From: Pleurocapsa minor HA4230-MV1
GTDB lineage: Bacteria > Cyanobacteriota > Cyanobacteriia > Cyanobacteriales > Xenococcaceae
Assembly (NCBI GenBank): GCA_019359095.1
Contig: JAHHHZ010000028.1
Span: 62,001 to 126,000, forward strand
DNA length: 64,000 nucleotides
Direction: 5' to 3'
This document shows positions 44,836 through 54,171 of this stretch, piece by piece. The stretch's first letter is position 1, and each line of letters starts with the position of its first letter. The translations under genes were made by a program, and so were the position numbers. The notes beneath the pieces are model-generated. The model was not told the origin of the DNA, made no database searches, and saw nothing but the letters and a program-made list of their open reading frames with translations.

Positions 44836-45399
44836 TTATTTCACAGCATTAGCGGCACTACTTACCACACCCTTGAGGGCAGCAATGCCCTGTTCGACAC
44901 TTGCCCAAATACCCATATCAGGTTCTTGTCCTGTCAGTTCTCTAGTGCCAACGAAGTAAAGCACGCCTTTAAGAACTTCTTGATGAGCGCGGTTTTCAAA
45001 GTTGACTTTATTCAACGGTTCCATTGCGTCTTGTAGTTCATCGTTGAGAGATTGAGCGGCTTTATGAAGTACTAAGCCAGTCATGCTTTGCTGATGTTTT
45101 AATAGCTCAAGTTGAAAGAATTTATCATATTCTGTTAACTCTGAGCCATCCATCATTTGACCGATTTTATCAGCGTGTTGTTGGGTAATGTCGCGGGGTT
45201 GAGCCGCATTACCAAATTTGGCGATCGTCTCATCAATATCGCTTAAGTTCTGGCGATCGCTTTCCAACATTTTTTCTAGTCGTTCGCGAATTGTTTGATC
45301 ATTTGTCTGTGCCATTAGTTTCTGTTCGTATTCGATCAAAACGTTCTGAATCAGCTTGAGATCGCCAAGTTTGGTAGCTATATTTGTTTGAGTAGTCAT
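44836..45399 (-). CDS. Helical ferritin-like/hemerythrin-like protein, unknown function
   Basis: 187 aa, almost all alpha-helical by composition (LIEYEQKLMAQTND, KIGQMMDGSELTEYDKFFQLEL, KHQQSMTGLVLHKAAQSL). Repeated His/Glu-rich helices (ELLKHQQS, VLHKAAQ, RAHQEVLKG, GTRELTGQEPD) recall four-helix di-iron folds. I do not recognise a named family. The start MTTQTN is preceded by heavy T/A sequence; ATG at 45399. Confidence 0.65.
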   Translation of the reverse strand: MTTQTNIATKLGDLKLIQNVLIEYEQKLMAQTNDQTIRERLEKMLESDRQNLSDIDETIAKFGNAAQPRDITQQHADKIGQMMDGSELTEYDKFFQLELLKHQQSMTGLVLHKAAQSLNDELQDAMEPLNKVNFENRAHQEVLKGVLYFVGTRELTGQEPDMGIWASVEQGIAALKGVVSSAANAVK

Positions 45400-45501
45400 G
45401 GTTCGTTTATCTAGTTGTTATTTGAAATAAAATTGAGTATCTTATTTCATGATCTCGCGAGATTCCTCAACTCTCCTCCGTCTAGGGTAAGAAGTCTATT
45501 T

Positions 45502-46149
45502 CTATCCAGTGACTGGATGTTGTCCGTAATAAGGCATAATTTCTGACCAGTGGGGCTGTTTTCCCTGCTGCCAATCTGTATAGGCTAAATCCAAAACATT
45601 AGTCACAGAAGCAGCAATCTGTTCGCTAGCGGTAATTAATTGATAGGCAGGTAAATCTGCCAGAGTTTTCTGCCAAACTTCTGGAGTCATTAAGGTATCC
45701 TGCATATATGTCTTAAGCCCTAAGTCAGTTACCTGATAAATGCCGACAAATAGTTGCTCTCGTCTAGCATCCATCTGAACCGCTAACAAATTTTCTCCTT
45801 GATAGTTTTGGGCTGCGGCTATGGCTGCTAAGTTGGAAATACCAAATAAAGGAATGTTTAGCTGTTGGGCAATAGTGCGGGCAGTAACAACCCCGACACG
45901 AGTTCCTGTAAAGCCTCCTGGCCCTTTAGCTACGGCGATAAAGGCTAAATCTTGCCAAGTTTGAGGCAGTAGCATTGCTGCTAGATGTTGATGTAGTTGG
46001 GATGCTAAATCTCGTCCTAAATCCCAGGTTTGACTACGGCTGTCCCCTGCATAATTATTAATAGCTATGCCCAATTGTGGTGTACTAGTATGAAGAGCGA
46101 TCGCATATTTATTATGTGTCAGGTGTGAATTGGCTGCGTTTAAATTCAT
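45502..46149 (-). CDS. tsaB: tRNA N6-threonylcarbamoyladenosine synthesis protein TsaB
   Basis: 215 aa ASKHA-fold scaffold protein that works with TsaC, TsaD and TsaE to make t6A37. YAIALHTSTPQLGIAINNY, AKGPGGFTGTRVGVVTART and AVQMDARREQLFVGIYQ are TsaB hallmarks. Full length. Alone on this strand between the ferritin-like gene and fetB. Confidence 0.92.
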   Translation of the reverse strand: MNLNAANSHLTHNKYAIALHTSTPQLGIAINNYAGDSRSQTWDLGRDLASQLHQHLAAMLLPQTWQDLAFIAVAKGPGGFTGTRVGVVTARTIAQQLNIPLFGISNLAAIAAAQNYQGENLLAVQMDARREQLFVGIYQVTDLGLKTYMQDTLMTPEVWQKTLADLPAYQLITASEQIAASVTNVLDLAYTDWQQGKQPHWSEIMPYYGQHPVTG

Positions 46150-46192
46150 TGGTTGTTAGCTTTTAGCCATTAGCTTTTAGCTTTTAGCTTTT
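46150..46192. repeat. Heptamer-like array (TTAGCTT)
   Basis: Six TTAGCTTTTAGC-type units directly upstream of tsaB. Confidence 0.8.
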
Positions 46193-46250
46193 AAAAAAGA
46201 GTGTGGAGTTTAATTGAATCAAGTTATCAATTCACTAAATAATATCTGAC

Positions 46251-47027
46251 CTAGCCAATTAATTGTTCTCGCGGATTAAAAAAGCGTTTGTAAATTCCTT
46301 CAGTAATTAAGATTGTCGTCATCAAATTAACTAAAACGATCGCAAATAAAATCAAGATCTGATAAGAAGCTGCATCGCGAGGATTACTACCCCCTAATAC
46401 TTGTCCTGTAAGCATTCCTGGCAGACTAACCAAGCCCATCACCACCATATTATTTAAAGTAGGAATTAAGCCTGTGCGAATTGCCTCTCGTTGATAGCTA
46501 GCGATCGCTTGTTTTGCCGTAGCACCTAAACTGAGATGGGTTTCAATTTCCAGACGGTTGTGCTGAATTGAGTTTAATAGGCGATCGCCCGCTAAGGATG
46601 CACTATTCATCGCATTACCAAATAGCATCCCAGCTAAGGGGATTAAATACTGGGGTTCGTACCATCGATCGGGCTGCACGATCAACAAAATTACATAGGC
46701 TAAAGTAAAAACATTACTGGCAACTAAAGCTAAAATTACCGTCGATAGAAGTCCCTTCAGCTTTTGATCGATACGGTTACGGGTGACAACTGAGGCAATA
46801 GCAATCATGATCCCTAAAATGCCCAACACCGCTAGCCAGTTATCAATCGCAAACACCAGATCTAAAATATAGCCAATGGCGATGAGCTGCACTAAAGAAC
46901 GTCCTGCACTATAGGCTAGCTGCTTTTCTAAGCCTAGTTTACGCCATAAAGATAAGGCGATCGCCAAACCAATCAAGCCCAAACATAAAACCAAATCAAC
47001 CGTATCTAAGACAATTAAATCATTCAT
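46251..47027 (-). CDS. fetB: FetB-type iron-export ABC permease (UPF0014)
   Basis: 258 aa, about six to seven membrane helices; VTRNRIDQKLKGLL, GLVSLPGMLTGQVLGGSNPRDAASYQI are the UPF0014 motifs. E. coli FetAB exports iron; here FetA (ATPase) is not adjacent, so the pair is split or the partner lies elsewhere. Complete. Confidence 0.88.
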   Translation of the reverse strand: MNDLIVLDTVDLVLCLGLIGLAIALSLWRKLGLEKQLAYSAGRSLVQLIAIGYILDLVFAIDNWLAVLGILGIMIAIASVVTRNRIDQKLKGLLSTVILALVASNVFTLAYVILLIVQPDRWYEPQYLIPLAGMLFGNAMNSASLAGDRLLNSIQHNRLEIETHLSLGATAKQAIASYQREAIRTGLIPTLNNMVVMGLVSLPGMLTGQVLGGSNPRDAASYQILILFAIVLVNLMTTILITEGIYKRFFNPREQLIG

Positions 47028-47049
47028 TCTTGATGGACAAAGTAATACT

Positions 47050-47211
47050 GGCGTTGCTGATTTAGCGAACGAGCGCGGTCTTGAAGGTTTCCTTCTTAGA
47101 GCGACTCGTTTAAGACAAGTGTGAAACCGATAATAATACTGTTCGGAGCTATAGGCTATAAGCTATAAGCTATAAGCTTTTTAAATTGGTATACCCTGAT
47201 TCAGCAACGCC
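47050..47211. mobile_element. 162-bp MITE-like element with 8-bp target duplication
   Basis: Terminal inverted repeats GGCGTTGCTGA (47050-47060) and TCAGCAACGCC (47201-47211). Immediately outside are GTAATACT (47042-47049) and GTAATACT (47212-47219), a perfect 8-bp direct repeat. No ORF. The interior carries a TATAAGC heptamer array (about 47152-47178). A larger element with the same ends is at 57966-58318. Confidence 0.8.
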
Positions 47212-47280
47212 GTAATACTAAATCCGATTCTCAAAAATAACTTTATAGTAAGTAGCAAGCAGTTTAATCCGCTAAAACTC

Positions 47281-47308
47281 CATTACCCATTACCCATTAC
47301 CCATTACC
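47281..47308. repeat. Heptamer array (ACCCATT)
   Basis: Four perfect units between the MITE and the pdxH stop. Confidence 0.9.
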
Positions 47309-47956
47309 TTAGGGAGATAATCGACTGATTGACCAATTACCATCAGCTTGTAGATCGTATACTAAGCGATCGTGGAGACGACTGGGACGACCTTGCCAAA
47401 ACTCCAGCCGATTAGGTACAACTCGAAATCCACCCCAATGTTCGGGTAAGGGAATAGTATCCTCACCGCTATATTGTGCTTGTAAACTAGCCAACTTTTG
47501 CTCTAATACTTCTCGGTTAGCAATCACCTGACTTTGATTTGATGTCCAAGCACCAAGCTGTGATGCTTTAGGGCGACTATGAAAATATTCTAATGACTCG
47601 GCTGATGATAACTTCTCAACTTTGCCCTCAATCCGAATCTGTCTTTCCAGCTTATCCCAAAGAAATACTAAAGCAGCATAGGGATTAGCGATTAACTGCC
47701 GTCCTTTTTGGCTGTCGTAATTGGTATAGAATACAAAACCTCGCTCACTGACACCCTTAAGCAAGACAATCCTCGCACTAGGCTTACCATCAGCAGTAGC
47801 AGTGGCTAAAGTCATGGCGTTGGGTTCAATTAAGTCGGCTGCCAAAGCCTGCTCAAACCAGAGGTTGAACTGATGGATCGGATTAGAGTCTAGATCGGCT
47901 TCACTTAATCCTGCCAGAGTATAGTTTTGTCTTAAATCGGCGATCGATGAATCCAC
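47309..47956 (-). CDS. pdxH: Pyridoxamine 5'-phosphate oxidase
   Basis: 215 aa FMN-dependent enzyme of the vitamin B6 salvage route. Motifs [40 protein letters not shown] and the C-terminal [17 protein letters not shown] with RLSP at the end are diagnostic. Full length. Confidence 0.96.
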   Translation of the reverse strand: MDSSIADLRQNYTLAGLSEADLDSNPIHQFNLWFEQALAADLIEPNAMTLATATADGKPSARIVLLKGVSERGFVFYTNYDSQKGRQLIANPYAALVFLWDKLERQIRIEGKVEKLSSAESLEYFHSRPKASQLGAWTSNQSQVIANREVLEQKLASLQAQYSGEDTIPLPEHWGGFRVVPNRLEFWQGRPSRLHDRLVYDLQADGNWSISRLSP

Positions 47957-48162
47957 TTTTTCTCAGCAACAAAGAACAGTTATTAATTTAACAATTAATA
48001 GACTCTTTGCCTGAATATTGTTGAAGAAGTCGTCCTTTGCATCGCTCTCGAAGGGGAATACTTTTGACTTTTAAGGTGTTTTTTGGCTACTTAAGTAAAG
48101 CATGATATATTTACCCCTTAATCTAAACGTAATGAAGATCTGGATCAGAGGAGTAATACAAG

Positions 48163-49092
48163 GTGGTTGCAATTAATGAGAATGCTAAAGAATCAGACTC
48201 GATTAAGCTAGCCAAGCCAATAGATCCAGTTGGCAGAGTAGAGATTACAACTAAAACTACAGCGTATTCCAAAGAGTTGAACATTGGAACAGGAACTTTA
48301 GTTGCTCCCAATAAAGTTTTGACAGCAGCTCATGTGATCGATCCCGACCTCAATGGCGTAATTGATGTTAAGGACTTATCAAAGTATTCGTTTGAGTTGG
48401 GGGATGATTTAGATGCAGGTTCGGATCACAGCTTGAAAATCGAGCGGGTTAGTTTACATCCATCTTGGCAGGCCGCTAAAGCTAATCGAGTCAGCAGCGT
48501 TGATGAAAGTGAAAATGTTGCCAATCCGCGATATGACCTAGCTATATTGACTTTAAGTGAAGACTTTACAGACATTGAACCAGTTGCGGTTTCACCTAAT
48601 GTTCCTGAACTAGCAGATGATACATCTTTACTCGGTAAAAAAGGAACTCTGATTGGCTATGGAGATTATGGACAGCCAATTGCTACTTCAGGCAATAGTG
48701 ACGGTTTACGCCGTGCAGCCGAAAATATTATTGACAGCGTTGACGATGGCTTAATTCGCTTTGACTATGACAGCACTTACTCCTTCGATCAGCAAAATAA
48801 TAATCAAGGATTAACCAGTCCTAATCTAGATGGCTCTTTCCCAGAATTTACACCTGTGCCAGACTCTTCGCCCAAACCAATCCGTTTGGAAGGAGGAATT
48901 GGCCCTGGTGATAGTGGTGGCCCATTGCTAGTCGAGTCGGATGCAGGCCCTACTGTTGTTGGAGTTGCCAGTGAATTTATCGATCCCGATCCCTTAGGTA
49001 CTCCCGTCTCTGGTTATGGTTCAATTTATGTCTATTCATCACTTGATAACCCTAAAACCCTCGACTTTTTGAGTGATGAGGACATAGTTTAG
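48163..49092 (+). CDS. Trypsin-like serine protease with no signal peptide
   Basis: 309 aa chymotrypsin-fold (S1) protease. The triad is H57 (LTAAHV), D125 (YDLAIL) and S251 (GDSGGP). Start is a GTG at 48163 with AGAGGAG at 48147-48153; no ATG is available in frame and there is no signal sequence or membrane segment, so it may act in the cytoplasm or leave by another route. A DPDLNGVIDVKD segment just after the catalytic His resembles a Ca-binding dockerin/EF loop. Other repeats of DxDxG spacing are not evident. Terminator-like hairpin follows at 49111. Confidence 0.88.
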   Translation: MVAINENAKESDSIKLAKPIDPVGRVEITTKTTAYSKELNIGTGTLVAPNKVLTAAHVIDPDLNGVIDVKDLSKYSFELGDDLDAGSDHSLKIERVSLHPSWQAAKANRVSSVDESENVANPRYDLAILTLSEDFTDIEPVAVSPNVPELADDTSLLGKKGTLIGYGDYGQPIATSGNSDGLRRAAENIIDSVDDGLIRFDYDSTYSFDQQNNNQGLTSPNLDGSFPEFTPVPDSSPKPIRLEGGIGPGDSGGPLLVESDAGPTVVGVASEFIDPDPLGTPVSGYGSIYVYSSLDNPKTLDFLSDEDIV

Positions 49093-49110
49093 CTTGTTGG
49101 AATTACAACA

Positions 49111-49135
49111 AGGCGGGGATGACCCGCCTAATTAT
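49111..49135 (+). terminator. Terminator hairpin after the serine protease
   Basis: Seven-base perfect stem AGGCGGG/CCCGCCT with loop GATGA, then AATTATTTA. Lies between convergent protease and hemL genes and could work for both, with only weak T-richness. Confidence 0.65.
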
Positions 49136-49177
49136 TTACTTCAAAATTTATAACTTCAGACTCAAAAATTTTGCCGT

Positions 49178-50479
49178 TTAAATTGCCTCTAAAACAGTTT
49201 TGGCAGCTGCTAAAGTGCGATCGACATCTTCATCAGTATGGGCAAGAGAGGTAAAGCCAGCCTCGAACTGAGAAGGTGCAAGATAAATACCTTGTTCTAA
49301 CATTCCGCGATGGAAACGCGCAAATTTTTTCATGTCGGCAGTTTTGGCATCATCGTAGTTATGAACTGCTTGACCAGTAAAGAACATGCCAAACATAGCG
49401 CTAATATTACCGCCAGTGACTTCGTGTCCTGCTTCTTTGGCTACGGCCAATAAACCTTCAGAAAGTTTAGTGGTAATGCGGTCTAGCTGTTCGTAAGTAC
49501 CTGGCTTGCTCAGTAATTCTAAAGTTTTAATCCCCGCCGTCATGGCTAAAGGATTACCAGACAATGTTCCTGCTTGATACATTGGGCCTGCTGGGGCGAC
49601 CATAGACATGATATCGGCACGACCACCATAAGCACCCACAGGTAAACCACCACCAATTACTTTACCTAAAGTTGTGAGATCGGGAGTTACACCAAATTTA
49701 GCTTGTGCGCCACCATAAGCAATCCGAAAACCAGTCATTACTTCGTCAAAGACTAGTAATGCACCCTGTTCTTGAGTTATTTCCCGCAATCCTTCCAAGA
49801 AACCAGCATCAGGAGTAACGAAGCCAGAATTACCTACTACAGGTTCTAAAATGACCCCCGCAATCTGATCGGGATTTTCAGCAAAGAGCTGTTTCACTGT
49901 CTCTAAATCATTATAGGGAGCAGTTAAAGTATTAGCAGTAGTCGATTTGGGGACTCCTGGAGAATCTGGCAAGCCAAGAGTAGCAACCCCAGATCCTGCT
50001 TTAACCAAAAACATGTCTGCGTGACCGTGATAACAGCCTTCAAACTTGATAATCTTTTCTCTACCTGTGAAAGCTCGCATCAAGCGCAGCACTGACATAC
50101 AGGCTTCTGTTCCCGAGTTAACAAAGCGTACTACATCAATACTAGGGACAGCATCAATGACCATCTCGGCTAGCACGTTTTCTAAAGCGCAAGGCGCACC
50201 AAAGCTAGTCCCTTTTTCTAAGGCTGCGTGTAAAGCTTCGATTACTACGGGGTGAGCATGTCCACAGATCGCTGGCCCCCAAGTTCCGACATAATCGATA
50301 TACTGATTGCCATCGACATCCCAGATATAAGCACCTTTAACATGATCGAAGACAATCGGTTGACCGCCGACTGATTTAAACGCTCGTACTGGAGAACTTA
50401 CGCCACCAGGCATGAGTTTTTGAGCAGCATTAAAAATTTCTTCTGATTTAGCCGTTTTAAAGGAAGTTGTAGAAACCAA
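49178..50479 (-). CDS. hemL: Glutamate-1-semialdehyde 2,1-aminomutase
   Basis: PLP enzyme that forms 5-aminolevulinate, the start of chlorophyll and heme. 433 aa. [16 protein letters not shown], the pocket [14 protein letters not shown], the PLP lysine region [18 protein letters not shown] (Lys about residue 274) and [11 protein letters not shown] match the family. Full length; it sits alone, convergent with the protease. Confidence 0.97.
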   Translation of the reverse strand: MVSTTSFKTAKSEEIFNAAQKLMPGGVSSPVRAFKSVGGQPIVFDHVKGAYIWDVDGNQYIDYVGTWGPAICGHAHPVVIEALHAALEKGTSFGAPCALENVLAEMVIDAVPSIDVVRFVNSGTEACMSVLRLMRAFTGREKIIKFEGCYHGHADMFLVKAGSGVATLGLPDSPGVPKSTTANTLTAPYNDLETVKQLFAENPDQIAGVILEPVVGNSGFVTPDAGFLEGLREITQEQGALLVFDEVMTGFRIAYGGAQAKFGVTPDLTTLGKVIGGGLPVGAYGGRADIMSMVAPAGPMYQAGTLSGNPLAMTAGIKTLELLSKPGTYEQLDRITTKLSEGLLAVAKEAGHEVTGGNISAMFGMFFTGQAVHNYDDAKTADMKKFARFHRGMLEQGIYLAPSQFEAGFTSLAHTDEDVDRTLAAAKTVLEAI

Positions 50480-51018
50480 TATTGTCTCCTTTAATTAAAG
50501 TGAGTGTGTAAATGTATATCTCTAGTTTAAAGATATGAGTTTTTGTAAAGACGTAATCATGTCAATAGCCTTTTATTATCTTACGGATCGTAGCTAGTCA
50601 GCGAACCAGATTGTTAGAAATTTTAAATTGTTTTGCATTATGAGCTGATTTGATCCATCGAGCGATCGCATTTTTCACTTTGCTGATTTTGCTGATGTTG
50701 TGGCTCAAAAATCACGGTTTCTGTTGACTCAGTTATGGTAACAGTAATTCTTGGGCGCTCTTTAACTGCGAAAAAGCTACTAAATAGAGCTTCTATTTCA
50801 GCCTGTGACTCACAAACAGCATGTAAGCATATAGTATACTGCTCTATATAAGACTCTTAATCACGTAAGTTGGTATCTAGATAAATGAAGTAAGAATGCT
50901 TATAATGGTTAGCCCAGAGCAATTTTCGGTAACTTTCACCACTTCATGGAGATTTGATTTAGGGTATTTTCAAAACATAAATCATAAATTATTATCTTAA
51001 AATTTTACAGGAAAATAA
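50480..51018. other. Intergenic region between hemL and gltA
   Basis: 539 bases. Divergent promoters of hemL and gltA must lie here. It contains the startless open frame described next and one HIP1-like site near 50664. A HIP1-poor, AT-rich 150 bases precede gltA. Confidence 0.6.
50638..50856 (-). other. 72-codon protein-like open frame without a normal start codon
   Basis: Minus-strand reading from 50856 gives ESYIEQYTICLHAVCESQAE and continues to RITVTITESTETVIFEPQ, ending at TAA 50638. It has a protein-like composition (two Cys, charged residues) but no ATG, GTG or TTG before mid-frame; the upstream codon is TAA at 50857-50859. It may be a gene relic whose 5' end has been lost, or chance. 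No family recognised. Confidence 0.3.
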
Positions 51019-52161
51019 ATGACGGCAACATTTTGCGAATATAAGCCAGGTCTAGAAGGCATACCTGTAACTAAATCTAGTATCAGTTATGTTGATGGTC
51101 AAAAAGGGATTTTAGAGTATCGCGGCATTACAATTGAAGAATTGGCCAAGCGCAGTAGTTTTTTGGAAACTGCATATCTATTGATTTGGGGAGAATTGCC
51201 TAGCGCCAAACAGCTTCAAGACTTTCAAACTCATATTCTGTTTCACCGTCGGGTTAAGTATCGTATTCGGGACATGATGAAGTGTTTTCCTGAAACTGGA
51301 CATCCGATGGATGCTTTGCAAACTTCAGCAGCGGCATTAGGCTTGTTTTATGCTCGTCGTGCTTTAGACGATCCTGAATATATTAGAAAGGCAGTAGTAC
51401 GTATTCTGGCAAAAATTCCCACAATGGTGGCAGCATTTCATCAAATGCGTCGGGGTAATGATGCAGTTCAGCCTAATGACGAGCTGGACTATGCAGCTAA
51501 CTTTCTCTATATGTTGACGGAGCGAGTTCCTCATCCTTTAGAAGCGAGAATCTTTGATATTTGTCTGACACTTCATGCAGAACATACCATCAATGCCTCA
51601 ACTTTTTCGGCTATGGTCACAGCCTCCACTCTAACCGATCCTTATGCAGTAGTGGCTTCAGCCGTGGGTACTTTGGCAGGGCCACTTCATGGTGGAGCTA
51701 ATGAAGAAGTATTATTAATGTTGGAAAAGATTGGTTCAATCGAGAATGTTGAGCCTTATGTAAGCGATCTAATTGCTAACAAACAAAAAATCATGGGTTT
51801 TGGACATCGGGTTTATAAAGTAAAAGATCCCCGAGCTAAGATCCTGCAAGAGTTGGCGGTAGAACTATTTGACGAGACAGGACACGATCGCTATTACGAT
51901 CTAGCTTTAGAATTAGAGCGGGTGATTGAATCGAAGTTGGGACATCGGGGAATCTATCCCAATATTGATTTTTATTCTGGCCTAGTCTACAGTAAATTAG
52001 GCATTCCTAGCGATTTATTTACGCCTATTTTTGCGATCGCTCGCGTGGCTGGCTGGCTAGCTCACTGGAAAGAACAGTTGGCAGTAAACCGCATCTTTCG
52101 TCCCACGCAGATTTATACGGGAGAACACAGTATTGCGTATGTGGCAATGGAAGAGCGCTAG
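51019..52161 (+). CDS. gltA: Citrate synthase
   Basis: 380 aa, type I/II-like small cyanobacterial citrate synthase (CS/2-methylcitrate family). Active-site His in LTLHAEHTINASTFS, HGGANEEVLLML, and MGFGHRVYKVKDPRAKIL with the second catalytic His; also the Asp region near NIDFYSGLVYSKLG. Feeds the TCA cycle and 2-oxoglutarate supply for nitrogen assimilation. ATG 51019 is preceded by AGGAAAA. Confidence 0.95.
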   Translation: MTATFCEYKPGLEGIPVTKSSISYVDGQKGILEYRGITIEELAKRSSFLETAYLLIWGELPSAKQLQDFQTHILFHRRVKYRIRDMMKCFPETGHPMDALQTSAAALGLFYARRALDDPEYIRKAVVRILAKIPTMVAAFHQMRRGNDAVQPNDELDYAANFLYMLTERVPHPLEARIFDICLTLHAEHTINASTFSAMVTASTLTDPYAVVASAVGTLAGPLHGGANEEVLLMLEKIGSIENVEPYVSDLIANKQKIMGFGHRVYKVKDPRAKILQELAVELFDETGHDRYYDLALELERVIESKLGHRGIYPNIDFYSGLVYSKLGIPSDLFTPIFAIARVAGWLAHWKEQLAVNRIFRPTQIYTGEHSIAYVAMEER

Positions 52162-52243
52162 TTGAATCGAGTGCAATACAACTTGACAATTTTCTGTCTA
52201 AGTAGGTATTTGTCAGCGGTAAAAAAATTGTTAAGATTTGTAG

Positions 52244-53992
52244 ATGGCAAATTCTCGATTACGCAAATTAGGCAGTTACCTTCGTCCCCATTGGCGAATG
52301 GTTTTGTTAGGTACGATCGCGCTTTTAATTGTTAACTTGCTGGGAGTCTATATTCCCCTTTTGATCAAAGATAGTATCGATCAGTTAGAGGGGGAATTTA
52401 GTTTTAACCAGCTTTCACGTACGGCACTCTGGCTACTATTATTGTCAGCAATTATGTGGTGTTTTCGGATGTATTCCCGCACCTCTATTTTTGGCGTAGG
52501 CAGGCAGGTGGAATTCGTTCTCAAACAGCGAATTTTTCAACACCTGCTCACGATTGAGCCTGGATATTTCTCGAATAATACTTCAGGAGACTTAATCAAT
52601 CGCGCTACTAGCGATGTCGATAATATTCGTCGTCTAGTCGGATTTGCTCTACTAAGCTTTATTAATATTATTTTTGCTTACGCCTTTACCTTACCCGTCA
52701 TGCTCAAGATTAATGTACGGCTGACTATCTTGGCGATCGCTGTATATCCACTCATGTTGCTGACTGTACAGCTATTTAGTGGCAAATTACGGCGTTATCA
52801 AGAGGAGATTCAAGTCAAGCTGTCGGATCTTAGTGAGCTAATTCAAGAAGACATGAGCGGGATGGCGTTAATTCGGATTTATGCTCAAGAGAATCAAGAA
52901 AGAGCCGCCTTTAGTCAGAAAAATCAGCAATTGTTAGAGTCGAATCTCAAGTTAGCTCAAGTAAGAAATCTGCTATTTCCTGTAATTGAAGGTATTTCTT
53001 ATATTAGTTTGTTAATTTTGTTGTGGGTGGGGACAAAAGCGATCGCATCTGGACAAATAACCGTTGGGGATTTTATTGCTCTAGTTTTATTTGTGGAACG
53101 ACTAGTATTTCCCACTGCCTTACTTGGCTTTACCATCACCGCCTATCAACAGGGAGAAATCAGTATTGATCGGGTGGAGTCAGTTACTCAAGCCAAACCT
53201 AAAATTAAGAATACTGCTCAGGCGATTATTTTACCTGCTACAGAGATAAAGGGTGCAATTACGGCGCGCAACTTAACCTATACTTATCCTGGCTCGAATA
53301 CTCCTGCGCTTTACAATCTAAACTTTGAGATCCAGCCTGGGGAGACAGTTGCCATTGTTGGCTCAATTGGTTCAGGAAAATCTACTTTAGCCAATGCTAT
53401 TCCTCGGCTATTAAATATAGCAGAAGGCGAATTATTTTTAGACAATTGCGACATTACTAAATTAGATTTGGCGAGTTTAAGAAAAGCGATCGCTTATGTT
53501 CCTCAAGACAGCTTTTTGTTTAGCACGACGATTCAAAACAATATTCGCTACGGTGAACCATTGGCAGAAACAGGAGAGGTGGTTCAATCAGCTAAACAAG
53601 CCCAAATTCACCCAGAAATTCTCACATTTCCCCAAGAATACGATACTTTAGTCGGTGAGCGAGGCATTACCCTTTCTGGTGGACAAAGACAACGAACAGC
53701 TCTGGCGAGAGCTTTGTTAGCCGATGCTAAAGTTTTAATCCTGGATGATGCTCTTTCCAGCGTCGATAACGAAACAGCAACCAAAATTCTGGAAAGCCTA
53801 TCGCCGACGACAGCCAAGAAAACCGTCATCTTTATTTCCCATCAACTATCTGCTGCTGCTACTTGCGATCGCATTTTAGTGATGGATCAAGGCAAAATTG
53901 TCCAAAATGGTACTCACGCAACCTTATTGCAATCAAAAGGACTTTATCACTCCCTGTGGCAGCAACATCAATTAAAAGAAGTGCTGAACTAA
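52244..53992 (+). CDS. MsbA-like ABC exporter (fused permease and ATPase)
   Basis: 582 aa. Six membrane helices in the N-terminal 300 residues (GNIT-type ABC transmembrane type-1 fold), then an ATPase: Walker A GSIGSGKST (about 373), Q loop AYVPQDSFLF, signature LSGGQRQR, Walker B VLILDDALSSVD, and H loop FISHQLSA. Substrates of such half-exporters are lipids or drugs; none is suggested by neighbours. Functions as homodimer. The octamer array follows its stop. Confidence 0.92.
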   Translation: MANSRLRKLGSYLRPHWRMVLLGTIALLIVNLLGVYIPLLIKDSIDQLEGEFSFNQLSRTALWLLLLSAIMWCFRMYSRTSIFGVGRQVEFVLKQRIFQHLLTIEPGYFSNNTSGDLINRATSDVDNIRRLVGFALLSFINIIFAYAFTLPVMLKINVRLTILAIAVYPLMLLTVQLFSGKLRRYQEEIQVKLSDLSELIQEDMSGMALIRIYAQENQERAAFSQKNQQLLESNLKLAQVRNLLFPVIEGISYISLLILLWVGTKAIASGQITVGDFIALVLFVERLVFPTALLGFTITAYQQGEISIDRVESVTQAKPKIKNTAQAIILPATEIKGAITARNLTYTYPGSNTPALYNLNFEIQPGETVAIVGSIGSGKSTLANAIPRLLNIAEGELFLDNCDITKLDLASLRKAIAYVPQDSFLFSTTIQNNIRYGEPLAETGEVVQSAKQAQIHPEILTFPQEYDTLVGERGITLSGGQRQRTALARALLADAKVLILDDALSSVDNETATKILESLSPTTAKKTVIFISHQLSAAATCDRILVMDQGKIVQNGTHATLLQSKGLYHSLWQQHQLKEVLN

Positions 53993-54075
53993 AAATTTTA
54001 TCCCTTATTTACTGACGTTACGCAGAGTGAAGAATTTAGAGAGATAGGGAGATGGGGAGAGTTATTGAGGATTGA

Positions 54076-54116
54076 TTCCCCCAAGTCCCCAAGTCCCCAA
54101 GTCCCCAAGTCCCTAA
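54076..54116. repeat. Octamer tandem array CCCCAAGT
   Basis: About five units, the reverse complement of the 44459-44526 array. Covers the extra codons in front of the HDAC start. Confidence 0.9.
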
Positions 54117-54171
54117 AAAGATGCGTAACATCAGTTATTTATTTTCTTGTATTCTCTTTAAGTGCTGGTTC

